64,000 nucleotides of DNA from the NCBI RefSeq assembly GCF_012273015.1, contig NZ_CP050954.1, forward strand, positions 2,644,001 through 2,708,000. Direction: 5' to 3'. The position numbers were made by a program, and so were the translations under genes. This document shows positions 15,458 through 24,070 of this stretch, piece after piece (position 1 is the stretch's first letter; every line of letters begins with the position of its first letter). The notes beneath the pieces were generated by a model, which was not told the DNA's origin, searched no databases, and saw only the letters and a list, made by a program, of their open reading frames with translations. Origin of the DNA: Hymenobacter sp. BT18 (GTDB lineage: Bacteria > Bacteroidota > Bacteroidia > Cytophagales > Hymenobacteraceae).

Positions 15458-16738
15458 CTAAGCCAGTAGCCGTCGTCGGGCAGCCGTGGCTTTGGTCGGC
15501 TCATCGAGCCAGTACTCTGCAAGCAGGGGCGCAATTTCCTGTTCCAGAATGAGGCGTAGCCAGGCGGGGTGTTCCTGCGGCTGAGCTGGGGGCTGGCAGA
15601 AGTAGCTGTGGCCGATGCGGAAATCCACACCTAGGTCGGGGTCGTCGGCTATGGTTTGATTGAGCTCCGTCAGGCGGGTGGCTATCTGCTGGATGATTTC
15701 CGCTCCCATGCCCTGCCGGCGCAGAAACTCCTGAAACGCGGGCCCAAACTCCGGCTCCAGCTCCACGAAAGCAAACCGCCGCCGCAGGGCATAATCCAGG
15801 GGCGTGAGCGACCGGTCAGCCGTGTTCATGGTACCGATGACGTACAGGTTTTCGGGCACGTAGAAGTGGGTGCCCGCGGGGGCGTAGGGCAAGGCCACCG
15901 CGTGGGCCGGGCCGCGCTTATCGGCTTCCAGCAGCAGCAGCAGCTCCCCGAAGATGCGGCTCACGTTGCCTCGGTTCAGCTCGTCAATCAGCAGAAAATA
16001 GGGCCGTGTGGGGTCCTGGGTGGCCCGGCGACAGAGCTGGACCAGCAGGCCGTCGGTGAGGCGGAACTTGCCGCCGGCGTCGGGCCGGAAGCCCTGCACA
16101 AAGTCCTCGTAGCTGTAACTGGGGTGAAACTGCACCAGCTCCGTGCGGGCCGCGTCCTGAGTACCCAGCTCCAGCCAGGCCAGGCGGCGGGCCAGAAACG
16201 TTTTGCCGGTGCCGGGCGGGCCCTGCAAGAGTAGGTTCTTGCGTCTTCGGAGTCCGGCCAGGGCCGCATCCAGCTTTTGGGGAGCCAGAAATACTTCCTG
16301 CTCGGCCTGATGCCGCGTGTAAGTCGGACTGGAGCCATAGGTTGCGGCGGGCTCGCCGACTATGGCCCCCTTGGCGGCCCGGAGCGGCTGCCGGCTTGGC
16401 CGGCCAGTGTAGAGGTCAGCAAGTTGCTCCTGGGCGGCCACGTCTCCGTCCAGGGAGGAGTTGGCCAAGGTAGGCCGCTTGGTGGTGATGGTGAAGTCCA
16501 GCTTTTCGAGCAGGCGGTTGGTGGGCGCCCCGCTGCCGAGCGGCCACGTCGCCGTAGCGTCGTCGGTAGCCAAGCGGTAGGCCAGCTGGGCCACGGCTCG
16601 CGGCGGGTAGCGCCGGCCCCGGTATACAAGGTCATAGACGGTGCTGGGTGGGAGCGGCTGGTCGTCGCGCTCCAGCTGCCGCAGGGCGCGCAGTACCTGC
16701 TGGCGGGTGAGTAGGGGAGGCGAGGTAGATGAGGACAT
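15458..16738 (-). CDS. mcrB: McrB-type AAA+ GTPase of a type IV restriction system
   Basis: 426 residues. The motor domain has Walker A GPPGTGKT (173-180), Walker B with IDELNRGN (251-258), the McrB signature MNTADRS (304-310) and the arginine-rich ALRRRFAF (317-324). The N-terminal head includes YDLVYRGRRYPPRAVAQLAYRLA (about 35-57), which resembles heads in other McrA/McrB-like restriction proteins and is probably the target-recognition part. It differs from the DUF3578 head of E. coli McrB. McrB forms a GTP-driven ring that loads McrC. The mcrB-mcrC order and close spacing support one operon. Confidence 0.92.
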   Translation of the reverse strand: MSSSTSPPLLTRQQVLRALRQLERDDQPLPPSTVYDLVYRGRRYPPRAVAQLAYRLATDDATATWPLGSGAPTNRLLEKLDFTITTKRPTLANSSLDGDVAAQEQLADLYTGRPSRQPLRAAKGAIVGEPAATYGSSPTYTRHQAEQEVFLAPQKLDAALAGLRRRKNLLLQGPPGTGKTFLARRLAWLELGTQDAARTELVQFHPSYSYEDFVQGFRPDAGGKFRLTDGLLVQLCRRATQDPTRPYFLLIDELNRGNVSRIFGELLLLLEADKRGPAHAVALPYAPAGTHFYVPENLYVIGTMNTADRSLTPLDYALRRRFAFVELEPEFGPAFQEFLRRQGMGAEIIQQIATRLTELNQTIADDPDLGVDFRIGHSYFCQPPAQPQEHPAWLRLILEQEIAPLLAEYWLDEPTKATAARRRLLA

Positions 16739-16895
16739 TAGGGGGAAAGTACGCGCAAAACACCGCTACGGCCAAATAAGTGGCTGGGGCACCCCTCTAT
16801 TGCGGGGCACCGAACAACCAGCACACTGCTTATCAGCGGTAGCAGCTTGTCGAGCATACCCTATAAGTTATCATTAATTTATTTTGTATAGTACC
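16739..16895. other. Intergenic region between mcrB and the M1 peptidase gene
   Basis: Divergent spacer. The left part, near mcrB, is GC-rich and has no recognisable promoter; the right part becomes AT-rich and leads into the promoter at 16896-16925. No ORF is convincing. Confidence 0.5.
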
Positions 16896-16925
16896 TTGTA
16901 TTGCATAATAGTATTTTTATATTTG
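16896..16925 (+). promoter_or_regulatory. Bacteroidota-type promoter for the M1 aminopeptidase gene
   Basis: TTG (16896-16898), exactly 19 bases, then TATATTTG (16918-16925): a full match to the TTG-N19-TAnnTTTG consensus of the Bacteroidota primary sigma factor. The inferred start of transcription is about 16932, leaving roughly 100 bases of leader before the ATG at 17036. Confidence 0.75.
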
Positions 16926-17035
16926 CTCTATGCTGGCTGGGTTGCTGGCCTGTGGAAGTCATTCATGGAATCTTTGCCATGCGCTTGCCGCCTTTTCTGC
17001 TTTCTTTGCCCGACTTTTTTTCTCTTCCCCACTCT

Positions 17036-19516
17036 ATGAAAACAACCCTTACCGCCTTTGCCTGCTTTCTAAGCACCCTGGGCCTGGCTCAAACCCCCGC
17101 TCCGGCCCCTAGCGCGCCGGAATCACCTTACCGCGCTTCGGCCACGAAAGTGAACAACCTGGTGCATACCAAGCTGGATGTGGGCTTCGACTACGCCAAG
17201 CGCCACCTCAACGGCAAAGCCTGGCTGACGCTCAAACCCCACGCCTACGCCACCGATTCTCTGCGTCTCGATGCCAAAGGCATGGACATCAAAACGGTGG
17301 CCTTAGTGAATGGCGACCAGCAACAGCCCCTGAAGTACGACTACGCCGACCAGCAGAACCTGCGCATCAACCTGGGCAAGACGATAGCGCCCGGCACGGC
17401 CTACACCGTGTACATCGAGTACACGGCCAAGCCCGATGAGCTGAAAGTGAAAGGCTCCCAGGCTATTACCGATGCCAAGGGCCTGTACTTCATCAACCCC
17501 GACAGCGCTGTGGCCGGCAAGCCCGTGCAGATCTGGACCCAGGGCGAGACCGAGGCGTCTTCGGTGTGGTTCCCCACCATCGACCGGCCCAACCAGAAAA
17601 CCACGTCCGAAATCAGCATGACGGTGCCCAGCAAGTACGTGACGCTGAGCAATGGTGCCCTCGTAAGCCAGAAACCGGCCGGTGCGGGCCTACGCACCGA
17701 CACCTGGAAAATGGATTTGCCCCACGCGCCCTACCTGTTTATGATGGCCGTGGGTGACTTCCGCATCACCAAGGACACCTGGCGCGGCAAGGACGTGACG
17801 TACTACCTGGAGCCCAAGTACGCGCCCTTTGCCAAGCAGATCTTCGGCAACACCACCGACATGCTGGAGTTTTTCTCCACCCGCCTGGGCGTGGAGTATC
17901 CCTGGAACAAGTACGCCCAGATTGTGGTGCGCGACTACGTGAGCGGGGCCATGGAAAATACCTCGGCTACCCTGCACGGGGACTTCCTGCAGAAAACCGA
18001 CCGGCAGCTCCTGGACCGCGAATACCAGACCGAGTCGGTTATTGCCCACGAGCTGTTTCACCAGTGGTTTGGCGACTACGTGACGGCCGAAAGCTGGAGC
18101 AACCTGACGGTAAACGAAAGCTTCGCCGACTTCTCCGAGGGCCTGTACGCCGAGCACAAGTACGGAGCCGATGCCGCCGACTCGCACAACCACCGCAACC
18201 TGCGTAATTATCTGCGCAGCCCCAAGGATGCCCAGAAGCACCTCGTTCGCTTCCACTACGACGACAAGGAGGACATGTTTGACCTGGTGAGCTACCAGAA
18301 GGGCGGCGCCATTCTGGACATGCTGCGCACCTACCTCGGCGACGATGTATTCTTTGGTGGTCTGCAGAAATATCTGCAAGACAATAAGTTTGGTAACGGT
18401 GAAGCCCACCAGCTGCGCCTGGCGCTGGAAGCCGTGTCGGGCCAGGACCTGAACTGGTTTTTCAACCAATGGTACTTCAGCACGGGCCACCCCGTAGTAA
18501 GCATCGACTACGCCTGGGATGCTGCCAAGAAAGTGCAGTCCGTCACGCTCAAGCAAAATCAGCCCGGCCAGGTGTTTCAGCTGCCCATGGCCATCGACTA
18601 CTGGGTGAACGGCAAGCCCCAGCGCCAGCGTGTGATGATGACCCAGGCCAGCCAGACCTTCACCATGCCTCTGGCCTCCAAGCCCGATCTGGTGGACGTG
18701 GATGCCGAGAAAACCCTGGTGTGGCAGCAGACCGACAACAAGCCCCTGGCTGAGTTTGCCTACCAGTATGAGCACGCCCCGCTCTACGTAGCGCGCCGCG
18801 AGGCCCTGCTGGCCGCCGAGTCCAAGCAAACCACCGATGCCGCCGCCCGCAAGCTGCTGGTAGCCGGCCTCAACGACAAGTTCAACAACCTGCGGATGGT
18901 AGCGGCCGAGCGCCTCAAGCTTGACAACAAGGAGGTAGCCAAGCTGGCAGCCCCGGCTCTGCGCAAGCGCCTGAGCGTGGAGAAAGACCCGGTGGCCACG
19001 GCTAGCCTACTCACGGTTCTGGCTAAGCTGGGGGATAAAAAGGACGAAAAGATCTTCACGCAGCAGCTCAAGGCGCAGTCGTACGCCGTGCAAGGGGCCG
19101 CGCTGAAAGGCCTGGGCAACGTAAACGCCAAAGCAGCCCTGGCCAAAGCCAAGGAGTTAGAAGCCAGCGACGAAGCCAGCATCAGTCAGGCCGTGGCCGG
19201 GGTATATAGCCAGCACGGCGGCGACGCCCAGTGGAACTTTGTGCGGACCCGCTTCGACGCGGCCAGTGAGCAGGAGCGGTTTGGCTACTTCGAAGGCATG
19301 GGTGCCATGCTCACCCGCCTCAGCGAGCCGAAAGCCTTTGCCGAAGACGTGGAGCGTCTCCGCGGCCTGGGCGTGAAATACAAGCAGTACGGCGCCGATG
19401 AGCCCATTATTGGCATGCTGCAGGCAGCCATCAAAGCTCAGGAAGGCAAGCCCAACGCTGCTGTCAATAAGCCCGTAGCCGAAAAGGCCATTGCCGATAT
19501 TCAGGCCGCAAAGTAG
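17036..19516 (+). CDS. M1 family zinc aminopeptidase, exported
   Basis: From the ATG at 17036 the protein is 826 residues with a signal peptide (MKTTLTAFACFLSTLGLAQ). The M1 signatures are GAMEN (304-308), which reads the substrate N terminus, and HELFH (338-342) with the third zinc ligand Glu361 in VNES. A C-terminal HEAT-like region follows (from about residue 620). It removes N-terminal residues from peptides, here probably in the periplasm. The longer frame from 16901 would start inside the promoter and is rejected. Single gene, ending at a strong shared terminator. Confidence 0.93.
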   Translation: MKTTLTAFACFLSTLGLAQTPAPAPSAPESPYRASATKVNNLVHTKLDVGFDYAKRHLNGKAWLTLKPHAYATDSLRLDAKGMDIKTVALVNGDQQQPLKYDYADQQNLRINLGKTIAPGTAYTVYIEYTAKPDELKVKGSQAITDAKGLYFINPDSAVAGKPVQIWTQGETEASSVWFPTIDRPNQKTTSEISMTVPSKYVTLSNGALVSQKPAGAGLRTDTWKMDLPHAPYLFMMAVGDFRITKDTWRGKDVTYYLEPKYAPFAKQIFGNTTDMLEFFSTRLGVEYPWNKYAQIVVRDYVSGAMENTSATLHGDFLQKTDRQLLDREYQTESVIAHELFHQWFGDYVTAESWSNLTVNESFADFSEGLYAEHKYGADAADSHNHRNLRNYLRSPKDAQKHLVRFHYDDKEDMFDLVSYQKGGAILDMLRTYLGDDVFFGGLQKYLQDNKFGNGEAHQLRLALEAVSGQDLNWFFNQWYFSTGHPVVSIDYAWDAAKKVQSVTLKQNQPGQVFQLPMAIDYWVNGKPQRQRVMMTQASQTFTMPLASKPDLVDVDAEKTLVWQQTDNKPLAEFAYQYEHAPLYVARREALLAAESKQTTDAAARKLLVAGLNDKFNNLRMVAAERLKLDNKEVAKLAAPALRKRLSVEKDPVATASLLTVLAKLGDKKDEKIFTQQLKAQSYAVQGAALKGLGNVNAKAALAKAKELEASDEASISQAVAGVYSQHGGDAQWNFVRTRFDAASEQERFGYFEGMGAMLTRLSEPKAFAEDVERLRGLGVKYKQYGADEPIIGMLQAAIKAQEGKPNAAVNKPVAEKAIADIQAAK

Positions 19517-19534
19517 CGTGACCTGAAAGCAAAA

Positions 19535-19572
19535 AAAACGGCCCCGCAATCCTTGGAATGCGGGGCCGTTTT
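19535..19572. terminator. Bidirectional intrinsic terminator
   Basis: Fourteen-base perfect arms (aaaacggccccgca at 19535-19548, complement at 19559-19572) with a T-run on the plus side and an A-run on the other. It terminates the M1 gene and could also serve the small minus-strand ORF at 19592-19735. Confidence 0.9.
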
Positions 19573-19591
19573 GTTTTTGAGTACGGTGCGG

Positions 19592-19735
19592 TTACCGCTG
19601 TGGGTCGTGGGCTTTATCGGGCGTTATGGTTTTGCCCTTGTTGGTGTCCTGGTTGGTATTGGGGCGCTGATCTTCCTGCTTTTTGCGGGCTGGATCATCG
19701 TGCTGGGGAGTTTTAGGAACGTTGGTAGCAGGCAT
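19592..19735 (-). CDS. Small hydrophilic protein, 47 residues
   Basis: An ATG at 19733-19735 opens a 47-codon frame ending in TAA at 19592-19594. The product is very rich in Asn, Gln, Asp, Lys and Pro (for example ARKKQEDQRPNTNQDTNK) and has no hydrophobic segment. Such short, disordered proteins are common in Hymenobacter-like genomes. It lies between a terminator and the sigma-54 activator gene. Function unknown. Support is the clean frame, plausible composition and well-placed terminator, so confidence is moderate. Confidence 0.5.
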   Translation of the reverse strand: MPATNVPKTPQHDDPARKKQEDQRPNTNQDTNKGKTITPDKAHDPQR

Positions 19736-19842
19736 GGCCGTAGTCAGTTACGAAGTGAAACCATAGGGGCTTGTACGCAGGCCGGGAGGCCACGGGCGGG
19801 TTGCCCAAAATGATGCACGCTCGTCTGTGCCGAGAAACTTGG

Positions 19843-21948
19843 CTATTCCACCGTGTGCGCCCGTCGGATGCCGAGCTTCTTCATGCGTGCCTCCAGGGTT
19901 TTGGCATTGATGTCCAACAGGACGGCCGCGCCCTGGGGGCCACTCACGCGGCCACCCGTTTGGTGCAGGGCGGCCAGGATATGGTCGCGCTCCTGCTCCC
20001 GCAGGGTTTTGAGCGGACCGGGCACGGGGGCCGCCACCGGCACTGCCGCGGCTGCATTGGCCGAAAAACCCGCAAACTCTAACGACGGCCCAGTAGAAGC
20101 AATAACGGCCCGCTCCACCACGTGCTCCAGCTCCCGAATGTTGCCCGGCCACGGGTAGCGCTGCAGCGCCTTGAGGTCGCGGGGGCGGAGGGTACGCACG
20201 GGGCGGCCCAGCTTCTTGGTGAACCGCTCCAGAAAGTGGCGCACCAGAGGCTCCACGTCCTCAGGCCGCTCCCGCAGGGCAGGTAAGTGAATCGGGAACA
20301 CGTCGAGGCGGTAATAGAGGTCGGCGCGGAAGCGGCCAGCGGCTACTTCCTCCTCCAGCACGCGGTTGGTGGCGGCTAGCACCCGCACGTTGGTATGAAT
20401 GACGCGCCGTCCGCCAATACGCTCAAACTCCTTTTCCTGCAGCACCCGCAGCAGCTTGGCCTGCAAATCGAGGGGCAGCTCCCCAATTTCATCCAGGAAA
20501 ATGGTGCCGCCGTCGGCCAGCTCAAACTTGCCGATGCGCCGGTCGTGGGCCCCCGTAAAAGCACCTTTTTCGTGCCCAAAAAGCTCACTTTCTATCAACT
20601 GAGCCGGTAGGGCCGCGCAGTTGATCTTTACCAGGGCCCGCTCCTTGCGGGGGGAGAAGTTGTGCAGGGCCCGGGCTACCAGCTCTTTGCCGGTGCCGGT
20701 TTCACCGGTGATGAGCACGGTGCTGTCGGTGGGGGCTACCTGCTCCACGCGCCGGAACACTTGCTGCATGCTGGGGCTGCCGCCCACAAAGTCGCCGAAG
20801 CGGGCGGCGGCCGTGGTGTTGATTTCGTCGATGAGGTAGGTTCGCTCCCGCTCCAGCTGGGTGCGCAGGGCTTCAATCTGCTCAAAGGCCAGCACGTTCT
20901 GAATAGCCAGCCGCACCTGGGGCACGAGCGTCAGAATGAGCTCTAGCATCTCCGGGGTGAAGGCCAGCGGCTGGTGACTGGCCATGATGAGGGCCGCGGT
21001 TTGCTCATCGCCCAGGTCGAGAGGCGTACACAGCAGGGACTGTGTGCCGCGCCGCTCCCGAATGTAGCGCAGCATGGTGTAGCGCTCGGCCAGGGCGTCG
21101 AAGTCGGCCCCCACGTACACACCCGGCCGCATAAACAGCTCGGCCGCACCTAGCTTGGCCTCCTCAAAGTCGGGCACGTCGTCCCAGCGGTTTTCCTCAA
21201 GGGCGGCGAAAGTGCCATCGGGCTGCTTTACTAACTCTGCAAAGGCCCGGATGGGCGAATCAGGCAGGCGCAGGCGCACCCCGAAAAAGTCGCAGGGCAC
21301 TACCTGGTTGATTTCGGTAGCTATGGTACGGAACAGCTCGCCTCGGTCTTTAATGCTGAGCAGGGCGTTGTTGAGGGCTAGCTGCATGGTTTTTTCCTGC
21401 TCCCGGCGGGCTATGTCCTCGAAAGCCAGCGTGTTGGTGACGGCCACCGCCACCAGGCTGCCAATCTTTTCCAGCAGGTCCACGTCGTTGGGGGCAAACT
21501 CTGGTCGGCGCCGGGCTACCAGGGAAAGCAGCCCGATGAGCTGCCCGCCCGTGCGCAGAGGCACTACCACGAAGTAACGCATGCCTTTATCGAGCAGGGC
21601 GCAGAAGGGCTGATACTGCGGAAACTGTTCAATCAGCTCCTGCAAATCGTACTGGTGCAGGCGCGGCTGGCGGACGAACAGCTCGACGGGCGTGCCCTCA
21701 ATAAGGCCACGCGTAGTTTTGGCGCCACTGGCATCAGTCTGTTCGGGCAGCAGTATCTCCCCCAGGTAGTCGCGCAGAAACACGCGGCGGTACTGGTGCT
21801 CGGAGTCGAAAGTGAGAATGGTAATAGCATCGAAGGGGAAGATCAGCCGCAGCTTTTCCGTGACGGTGCGAAACAGCGTCTCCTTGTTGCGGGTCGTGGC
21901 AATGGCGTCGTTCAGGTACAGCAGGAGCGAATCGTCTTGGTCGGGCAT
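19843..21948 (-). CDS. Sigma-54-dependent transcriptional activator with two GAF domains
   Basis: This 701-residue protein has two GAF-type sensor regions (about 15-180 and 190-355), a linker helix, and an AAA+ domain with Walker A GETGTGKE (415-422), the sigma-54 contact loop GAFTGA (462-467) and Walker [11 protein letters not shown] (481-490). A Fis-type helix-turn-helix closes the protein ([21 protein letters not shown]). The layout is that of FhlA-type activators, which open sigma-54 promoters on binding a small ligand. It is divergent from the efflux operon that starts at 22158, so that operon is the likely target. The ligand is unknown. Confidence 0.92.
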   Translation of the reverse strand: MPDQDDSLLLYLNDAIATTRNKETLFRTVTEKLRLIFPFDAITILTFDSEHQYRRVFLRDYLGEILLPEQTDASGAKTTRGLIEGTPVELFVRQPRLHQYDLQELIEQFPQYQPFCALLDKGMRYFVVVPLRTGGQLIGLLSLVARRRPEFAPNDVDLLEKIGSLVAVAVTNTLAFEDIARREQEKTMQLALNNALLSIKDRGELFRTIATEINQVVPCDFFGVRLRLPDSPIRAFAELVKQPDGTFAALEENRWDDVPDFEEAKLGAAELFMRPGVYVGADFDALAERYTMLRYIRERRGTQSLLCTPLDLGDEQTAALIMASHQPLAFTPEMLELILTLVPQVRLAIQNVLAFEQIEALRTQLERERTYLIDEINTTAAARFGDFVGGSPSMQQVFRRVEQVAPTDSTVLITGETGTGKELVARALHNFSPRKERALVKINCAALPAQLIESELFGHEKGAFTGAHDRRIGKFELADGGTIFLDEIGELPLDLQAKLLRVLQEKEFERIGGRRVIHTNVRVLAATNRVLEEEVAAGRFRADLYYRLDVFPIHLPALRERPEDVEPLVRHFLERFTKKLGRPVRTLRPRDLKALQRYPWPGNIRELEHVVERAVIASTGPSLEFAGFSANAAAAVPVAAPVPGPLKTLREQERDHILAALHQTGGRVSGPQGAAVLLDINAKTLEARMKKLGIRRAHTVE

Positions 21949-21962
21949 GTTTTCCTCAAATA

Positions 21963-22010
21963 GCAGGAGATGATAATAGGAAATCCTGAAATATCAGGAA
22001 CAACTCCTGC
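21963..22010. promoter_or_regulatory. Nested inverted repeats, possible activator binding site
   Basis: An outer inverted repeat (gcaggag at 21963-21969, ctcctgc at 22004-22010) encloses a tighter one (tcctga at 21984-21989, tcagga at 21994-21999). They sit just upstream of the sigma-54 activator gene and about 100-150 bases from a possible sigma-54 promoter, a usual distance for an upstream activator site. Confidence 0.5.
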
Positions 22011-22109
22011 CTGCTCGCAATGTTTTTCATTATCGGGATTAAAATAAAAATGCCGTTTTTGAACCATTGAACCACATTTTGTAAAGAATTTTTAATCCGC
22101 GTAACCACT

Positions 22110-22125
22110 TGGCACAGGCTTGGGT
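22110..22125 (+). promoter_or_regulatory. Possible sigma-54 promoter for the efflux operon
   Basis: TGGCAC at 22110-22115 is a full -24 match; the -12 part reads TTGGG (22120-22124) and departs from TTGC. The inferred start would be near 22136, about 22 bases before the tolC-like ATG. The activator gene next door strengthens the idea, but the -12 mismatch keeps it tentative. Confidence 0.4.
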
Positions 22126-22157
22126 ACTAGCAGCACGACCTTCATCAGGCATACTCT

Positions 22158-23486
22158 ATGTTCTCTCGCTTCACTTTAGCCGTACCGTTCTTGTCCTTGC
22201 TGGGGCTGCTTGGCAGCCAGGCTGCCTACGCGCAGCAGGGCCCGGTACTTTCCGACTCGCTGACGTTGGATGGCACTATTCGCTCGGTGCTTGATGCCAA
22301 CCCCGCCATAACCTCGCTGGAAGAAGAGGTAAATGCTGCTACCAGCCGCGTGCAGCAAACCCGCGGGGGCTTCCTGCCCCAGGTTACGGGCACGGCCACC
22401 TACACCCGCATCGACCCCGTGGTGAAACTGCAACTCGCGCCCGATGCCCCGGTTTTCCAGTTGGCCCCCAACAACAACTACGACGCACACCTCACCCTGC
22501 AGTACGGCATTCTGGACTTCGGGAAAAAGGAGGCCACCTACAACCTGGCGGAAAGCCGCCGGCTGTCGGCCCAGGACCAGATAGCCGTTACGCGCCGCGA
22601 CCTGGCTTATTCGGCTGCTCAGGTGTACTACAACATTCTGTTCGTGCGGGAAAGCATCAAAGTGCAGGACGCCCAGATTGCCTCCCTGCGCCAGCATGAG
22701 CGGGAAATGGCCAAGCGCGTGGAAGGCGGCGTAAGCACCCGCTTCGACGTGACGACCACCCAGGTGCGCATCACCCAGGCCGAGAATACCAAAATCGACC
22801 TGCAGAACCAGCTCAACAACCAGCAGGTGCAGCTGGCTCGCCTGCTGCACAAGCCCGAGTACGCGCAGGTTCCGGTGCGGGGCACGTTTGCCTATCAGCC
22901 CCAGGCCGTGGATGTGGAAGCCGCCCTGGCCCGGGCCACCGAAAACCGCCCCGAGGTGAAGCTGGCCCGTGATGCCGAAGCCGTAGCCGCCAACAACCTG
23001 AAGCTGGTGGAGCGGAGCAACATGCCACTGCTGGGGGTGGGCGCGCAGCTGGGCGCCAAAAATGGCTACCTGCCCAACCTCGACAAGATCCGGCCCAACT
23101 CGGTTGGAGTAGTACAGTTGTCAGTGCCTATCTACGATGGCAATAAGAACAAAAACCAGCGGGTAGAAGCGCAAGCCAACATTCGGGGAGCTCAGGCCCG
23201 CATCCAGGATACCCAGGAGCAGGTGCGCGCCGATGTGCGCCAGGCCGCCAACAACCTGCAGTCCAGCGCTGCCCGCTACGACAATGCCGTGCTGCAGGTA
23301 AACCAGGCCACCGACGCCCTCACCCGCGCCAAGGCCCGCTACCGCTACGACGTAGGCACCAACCTCGATGTACTGGATGCCGAAACTCAGCTGGCTCAGG
23401 CCCGACTGGCGCGTCTGCAGGCCATTTACAACTACACTCTCGGCCAGTACCAGCTCAAGCGCGCCACCGGCGAGCAGATATGGTAG
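22158..23486 (+). CDS. TolC family outer-membrane efflux channel
   Basis: 442 residues with a signal peptide ending AAYAQ near residue 26. The body has the TolC two-repeat layout: long helical stretches (EEEVNAATSRVQQTRGGFLPQVTGTATYT, then a matching repeat from about residue 240 to the end), with the conserved VGTNLDVLDAETQLAQARL near the C terminus. TolC trimers form the outer-membrane duct of tripartite pumps. It is the first gene of a run with a universal stress protein, an EmrA-like adaptor and an EmrB-like transporter. The quoted stretch is read from the frame; the fold is from family knowledge. Confidence 0.93.
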   Translation: MFSRFTLAVPFLSLLGLLGSQAAYAQQGPVLSDSLTLDGTIRSVLDANPAITSLEEEVNAATSRVQQTRGGFLPQVTGTATYTRIDPVVKLQLAPDAPVFQLAPNNNYDAHLTLQYGILDFGKKEATYNLAESRRLSAQDQIAVTRRDLAYSAAQVYYNILFVRESIKVQDAQIASLRQHEREMAKRVEGGVSTRFDVTTTQVRITQAENTKIDLQNQLNNQQVQLARLLHKPEYAQVPVRGTFAYQPQAVDVEAALARATENRPEVKLARDAEAVAANNLKLVERSNMPLLGVGAQLGAKNGYLPNLDKIRPNSVGVVQLSVPIYDGNKNKNQRVEAQANIRGAQARIQDTQEQVRADVRQAANNLQSSAARYDNAVLQVNQATDALTRAKARYRYDVGTNLDVLDAETQLAQARLARLQAIYNYTLGQYQLKRATGEQIW

Positions 23487-23587
23487 CGGAGAAGAAGCAA
23501 GTGGGTAAACAAGCACGCTAGCCTAACCGCCGCGTTGCTCTTACCGCGCTACTACTTCACTTCTTCACCCATTTACTCCTTTGCAGT

Positions 23588-24022
23588 ATGCACCTGTCCA
23601 AGATTCTCTGCCCGCTGGATTTCTCGGGAGCCGCCGTGCCCTTGCTGGCGTACGCAGCGGCTATGGCCGAGGCCACCGGCGCCGAGCTGTGCCTGCTGCA
23701 CGTGCAGGAACCGCAGCTGGCTTTGAATGGCAGTATGCCCGTGCCCGATGCGGCCCTGGAGCTGGCCCGCTACCGGCTGCTGGCCGAACAAGCCGGCGCC
23801 CGGCGCGTAACTACGCAGCTGTGCCAGGGCGACGCCGACCGCGAAATTGTGCGGGTGGCCCAGCGCAGCGGCGCCGACCTGATTGTGATTGGGTCCCACG
23901 GCCACACCGGCCTCACCCGCTTCCTGATGGGGAATACCGCCGAACACGTCGTGCGCCATGCGCCCTGTGCTACTCTCCTCGTAAAACCCCACGGCGACGC
24001 TGCCTACCGGCAGTCGGCCTAA
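23588..24022 (+). CDS. Universal stress protein family (UspA-like)
   Basis: 144 residues with the Usp fold landmarks: ILCPLDFSGA at the start (Asp11), LIVIGSHGHTGLTRFLMGN (G-x2-G-x9-G type ATP-binding loop, about 98-116) and VVRHAPCATLLVK at the end. Proteins with this loop usually bind ATP. It is inserted between the outer-membrane channel and the adaptor of one efflux system, all in the same direction, with gaps of 101 and 48 bases. It may tune the pump to stress, but that is inference from position only. Confidence 0.93.
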   Translation: MHLSKILCPLDFSGAAVPLLAYAAAMAEATGAELCLLHVQEPQLALNGSMPVPDAALELARYRLLAEQAGARRVTTQLCQGDADREIVRVAQRSGADLIVIGSHGHTGLTRFLMGNTAEHVVRHAPCATLLVKPHGDAAYRQSA

Positions 24023-24070
24023 CGCCTCAGTTTTTCTCCCAGACTTTTCACTTCAACGATTTAATACGAA

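Noticed and set aside
17690..18829. 379-residue minus-strand ORF opposite the M1 peptidase
   Set aside because: Shadow of the peptidase frame, which carries GAMEN and HELFH.
19553..19813. 86-residue plus-strand ORF with a hydrophobic segment
   Set aside because: It begins inside the terminator hairpin and is antisense to the more protein-like 47-residue ORF; the hydrophobic stretch is the complement of Asn/Gln codons.
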